From an uncultured Hungatella sp. (GTDB lineage: Bacteria; Bacillota; Clostridia; Lachnospirales; Lachnospiraceae): a DNA stretch of 16,657 bases. This document shows, one piece after another, positions 14,478 to 16,657 of the stretch. The position numbers were made by a program, and so were the translations under genes. The stretch's first letter is position 1. Each line of letters begins with the position of its first letter. The stretch is from assembly GCA_910586845.1 (NCBI GenBank), contig CAJUJV010000038.1:1-16657 (forward strand). Direction: 5' to 3'. The notes under the pieces are model-generated. The model made no database searches. It saw only the letters and a list, made by a program, of their open reading frames with translations, and was not told where the DNA came from.

Positions 14478-14547
14478 GAGCCTCGTAATGCAGCAGGGGG
14501 ACTCAGAAAAAGAGCCCTCAAAAAAGGAAAAGGAGAGTGCATTCATT

Positions 14548-15717
14548 ATGAGAAAGCAGACGAAATTAGTTGCAGTGTTATCTGCCTCTGCTCTGTTGGC
14601 CATCGGTGCATCCGTGACTTCCTTCGCAGCATCCGGAAGATGGGCTGAGGAGAACGGCACCTGGGTGTTCTATGACAAGAGCGGTGACAAAGTGACAGAG
14701 GAGTGGCAGAAATCCGGCGAGTACTGGTACTGGTTAAATGAGGATGGCGAGATGGCCACCGACCAGCTGATCGAGGATGACGATAACTACTATTATGTAA
14801 ATGAGAATGGTGTTATGGTCCAGAACGGCTGGAGATCCGTGGAGAATGAAGACTATGACGGGGACGACGAAGATGAGCCTATGAATTACTGGTATTACTT
14901 CGGCGCTAACGGCAAGGCTTACAAGAGCTCTACCAGCAGCAACAACGCTTCCTTCAAGACCATCAACGGAAAGAAATATGTGTTTGACGGTTACGGAAAG
15001 ATGCAGACCGGTCTGAGAGCAATTAAGCTTGAGACTGGCAGTTCTACCAAGATTGCAGACGACGGCGTAAAGGACGACGATGATCTTGCAAGCCTTAACA
15101 TGAACTTTGATACTGAGGATGCGTTCAAGGAGAATGTATCCAGGCTGTACGACGAAGGCTGGAGACTTTATTATATGGGCGGAAGCAACGACGGGGCCGT
15201 GAAGACCGGAAAGCAGACGATTACCATCGACGGCGACAGCTTTACCTTCCTGTTCAATAAATCCGGCAGCTCCAAGGGCCAGGGCAAGTTCGGCATCGAT
15301 GATGACAAATACTATGCAGGCGGTATGCTGATGGCGGCAGACAGAGACGACAAGTATGCGGTTGTAAAAGTTGTTACAAACGAAACTACCGGCAGGTATG
15401 AAGAGATCCGCCTTCTGACTACAGAAGAGTTCCTTGATGATGACCATGTGAAGAGTCTGCCCTCAGGCGGAATCCCGTCTGGTAAAGAAGATGATTACGA
15501 TGAGTATATTGACTTTACCGATATGACAGAAAACGGCAAGAAGGTTACCGTAGACTATGAGGAAACCGTTGACGGACAGAAGAAGAAAACAATCTACAGA
15601 GTAGTCAATACTGCCGGTACTGTTCAGAAGAGCAAGAGCAAGGCAAAAGACGGCGATGACCGCTGCTACAAGATCAACGGCAGCAAGCAGATTGAGGCTG
15701 TGTTTGTAGAAGATTAA
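14548..15717 (+). CDS. Secreted acidic cell-wall-binding-repeat protein
   Basis: ATG 14548 is chosen because an AAGGAG-type site lies about 12 nt upstream and a classical signal peptide begins there (RK, then LVAVLSASALLAIGASV, cleavage after SFA at 27). Mature residues about 31-155 hold cell-wall/glucan-binding-type repeats: WVFYDKSGDKVTEEW, YWYWLNEDGEMATDQ, YYYVNENGVMVQNGW, WYYFGANGKAYKS and KKYVFDGYGKMQTGL. The rest (about 160-389) is Asp/Glu/Lys-rich without a known fold, and there is no LPXTG or membrane anchor, so attachment would be through the repeats. Such proteins form large variable families in Lachnospiraceae. Two recombinases flank it, which suggests expression or sequence switching. 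It ends just before a strong terminator. Confidence 0.85.
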   Translation: MRKQTKLVAVLSASALLAIGASVTSFAASGRWAEENGTWVFYDKSGDKVTEEWQKSGEYWYWLNEDGEMATDQLIEDDDNYYYVNENGVMVQNGWRSVENEDYDGDDEDEPMNYWYYFGANGKAYKSSTSSNNASFKTINGKKYVFDGYGKMQTGLRAIKLETGSSTKIADDGVKDDDDLASLNMNFDTEDAFKENVSRLYDEGWRLYYMGGSNDGAVKTGKQTITIDGDSFTFLFNKSGSSKGQGKFGIDDDKYYAGGMLMAADRDDKYAVVKVVTNETTGRYEEIRLLTTEEFLDDDHVKSLPSGGIPSGKEDDYDEYIDFTDMTENGKKVTVDYEETVDGQKKKTIYRVVNTAGTVQKSKSKAKDGDDRCYKINGSKQIEAVFVED

Positions 15718-15754
15718 TCAGAGCATCTCCCTGAAACATAAGTGACAACCAAGT

Positions 15755-15802
15755 AAAAGCCCCCGCAGCGGGAAGGATCCTCCTTTTCCTCCGGGGGCTT
15801 TT
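15755..15802. terminator. Strong bidirectional terminator
   Basis: AAAAGCCCCCG (15755-15765) is perfectly complementary to CGGGGGCTTTT (15792-15802). The 26-nt loop holds a smaller AGGATCCT palindrome. T-runs on both strands serve the surface protein gene (plus) and recombinase copy 2 (minus). Confidence 0.85.
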
Positions 15803-15805
15803 GCG

Positions 15806-16648
15806 TTACCAGTCCACAATCTGGTTGACCAGTGCCTTCTGCTCCGTGCTGCTGCGGTGAAGGTAGATCCTGGTGGTCTCTATGCTCTCGTGGCCCAGAA
15901 TATCTGACAGCATGGCGATATCGCCGCATTTTTCGATAAAGTTTCTGGCAAAAAGATGGCGGAAGGAGTGGGGATATACTACAGCCGGATCCAGGCCGTA
16001 ACGGACAGAGTATTTTTTCAGCTGCCCCCTGACTCCGGCCTGAGTGATGCGGTTTCCGTAGCGGTTCAGAAACACATCGCCCCAGACCCGGTCGATGTGC
16101 TTCAGCCACAGAAGGCAGTCCTGCCTTACCAGCTTCGGGATATAGATCCTCCGTATTTTATTGTCTTTGGAATAGATGTCCATATATCCCCGTTTGACAT
16201 CTTCCACCTGGAGACTCAGAAGCTCACTGATGCGCATCCCCGTAGTGGCCATGAGGCGGATAGCGAAATAGTACAGATGATTGCCGTTTTTTATGAAACA
16301 GTTCTTCAGATATTCATAGTCTGCCTGGCTGATGACATTTTCCAGAAACGATTTCTGCTGAACCCGGACCATGGGCATCCTGCCCTGGGACAGGTGAAGG
16401 GATTCCATCAGACAGTTCATGGCCCGGATGCGGAGATTGACGGTCTGAGGCTTATAGTGTTCCATCAGGTAGCATTTGTAGAGCATCAGGTTGTCATGGC
16501 TGAGGACGTGGTAAAGACCGAGGAACTGCTCTGCAGCAAAGAGGTAGGACTGGATAGTGCTGGGAGCCATATCCTGAAATGTGAGATACTGCTGAAAATC
16601 CTCCAGGATCCGGGGAACGGGATCCTCCTGGAAACTTGAATTCTTCAT
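15806..16648 (-). CDS. Tyrosine recombinase (XerC/D-like), copy 2
   Basis: It has the same architecture as copy 1, with R141 (TTGMRISEL), K166 (SKDNKIRR), H229 and R232 (HSFRH), H255 (ILGHESIETT) and Y264 (TRIYL); numbers count from a GTG at 16654. ATG 16648 is the more natural start, but the ribosome site falls at or beyond the window edge and cannot be judged. All catalytic residues are present, so it should be active. The two copies are closely related through the catalytic domain and diverge in the N-terminal DNA-binding part, which suggests different or only partly shared target sites. It is convergent with the surface protein gene. Confidence 0.9.
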   Translation of the reverse strand: MKNSSFQEDPVPRILEDFQQYLTFQDMAPSTIQSYLFAAEQFLGLYHVLSHDNLMLYKCYLMEHYKPQTVNLRIRAMNCLMESLHLSQGRMPMVRVQQKSFLENVISQADYEYLKNCFIKNGNHLYYFAIRLMATTGMRISELLSLQVEDVKRGYMDIYSKDNKIRRIYIPKLVRQDCLLWLKHIDRVWGDVFLNRYGNRITQAGVRGQLKKYSVRYGLDPAVVYPHSFRHLFARNFIEKCGDIAMLSDILGHESIETTRIYLHRSSTEQKALVNQIVDW

Positions 16649-16657
16649 AGGCACATC

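Noticed and set aside
14280..14547. Invertible promoter flanked by inverted repeats, as in classical phase variation
   Set aside because: I searched by eye for inverted arms on both sides of the surface-gene promoter and found only direct repeats and short palindromes; partners may lie outside the window.
14443..14547. Longer start for the surface protein upstream of 14548
   Set aside because: The added residues cover the promoter region and would bury the signal peptide; ATG 14548 gives a standard signal sequence with a ribosome site.

Overview
The window looks like an accessory region from a gut Lachnospiraceae-type Firmicute (Clostridium cluster XIVa). This is an inference. It rests on sigma-A-like promoters and AGGAGG ribosome sites, a TnpW fragment typical of Tn4451-like clostridial elements, a double-TIR/Sel1/TPR protein, a PrcB-type lipoprotein, and a cell-wall-binding-repeat surface protein next to XerC/D-like recombinases. 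No rRNA, tRNA or CRISPR array was seen.

Positions 1-1300 hold the end of a mobile element: the tail of TnpW, a bidirectional terminator, and a YhcG/DUF1016 nuclease lacking its native 5' end. That nuclease is joined, at a short sequence that fits both genes, to an approximately 110-bp shard of a PD-(D/E)XK nuclease gene on the other strand. Positions 1316-9806 read as a defence and conflict island with heavy gene decay. It has a 1020-residue double-TIR/Sel1/TPR protein and an unknown gene with a stop at codon 7. A divergent AAA-ATPase-like/PD-(D/E)XK gene appears to lack part of its ATPase domain. A 157-bp likely SIR2-like fossil, an intact DHH-family phosphoesterase, a TIR gene fossil, and an orphan Imm1-type immunity gene behind a perfect consensus promoter complete it.

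Positions 9825-12109 form a tight plus-strand run: YkgJ cysteine-cluster protein, a 55-residue unknown, a PrcB-domain lipoprotein and a TtcA-family tRNA thiolase. The Imm1 promoter may feed all of it. A convergent AAA_15/COG1106-type ATPase (12097-13332) overlaps the ttcA-like gene tail to tail; its Walker B glutamate and H-loop histidine positions are substituted.

Positions 13425-16657 form a module of two paralogous tyrosine recombinases (both minus strand) flanking a secreted acidic cell-wall-binding-repeat protein (plus strand). The first recombinase and the surface gene are divergent, with direct repeats 21 bp apart between their promoters. A strong bidirectional terminator separates the surface gene from the second recombinase. 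The layout resembles a surface-antigen rearrangement cassette. No inverted repeats flanking a promoter could be confirmed inside the window, so switching remains a hypothesis.
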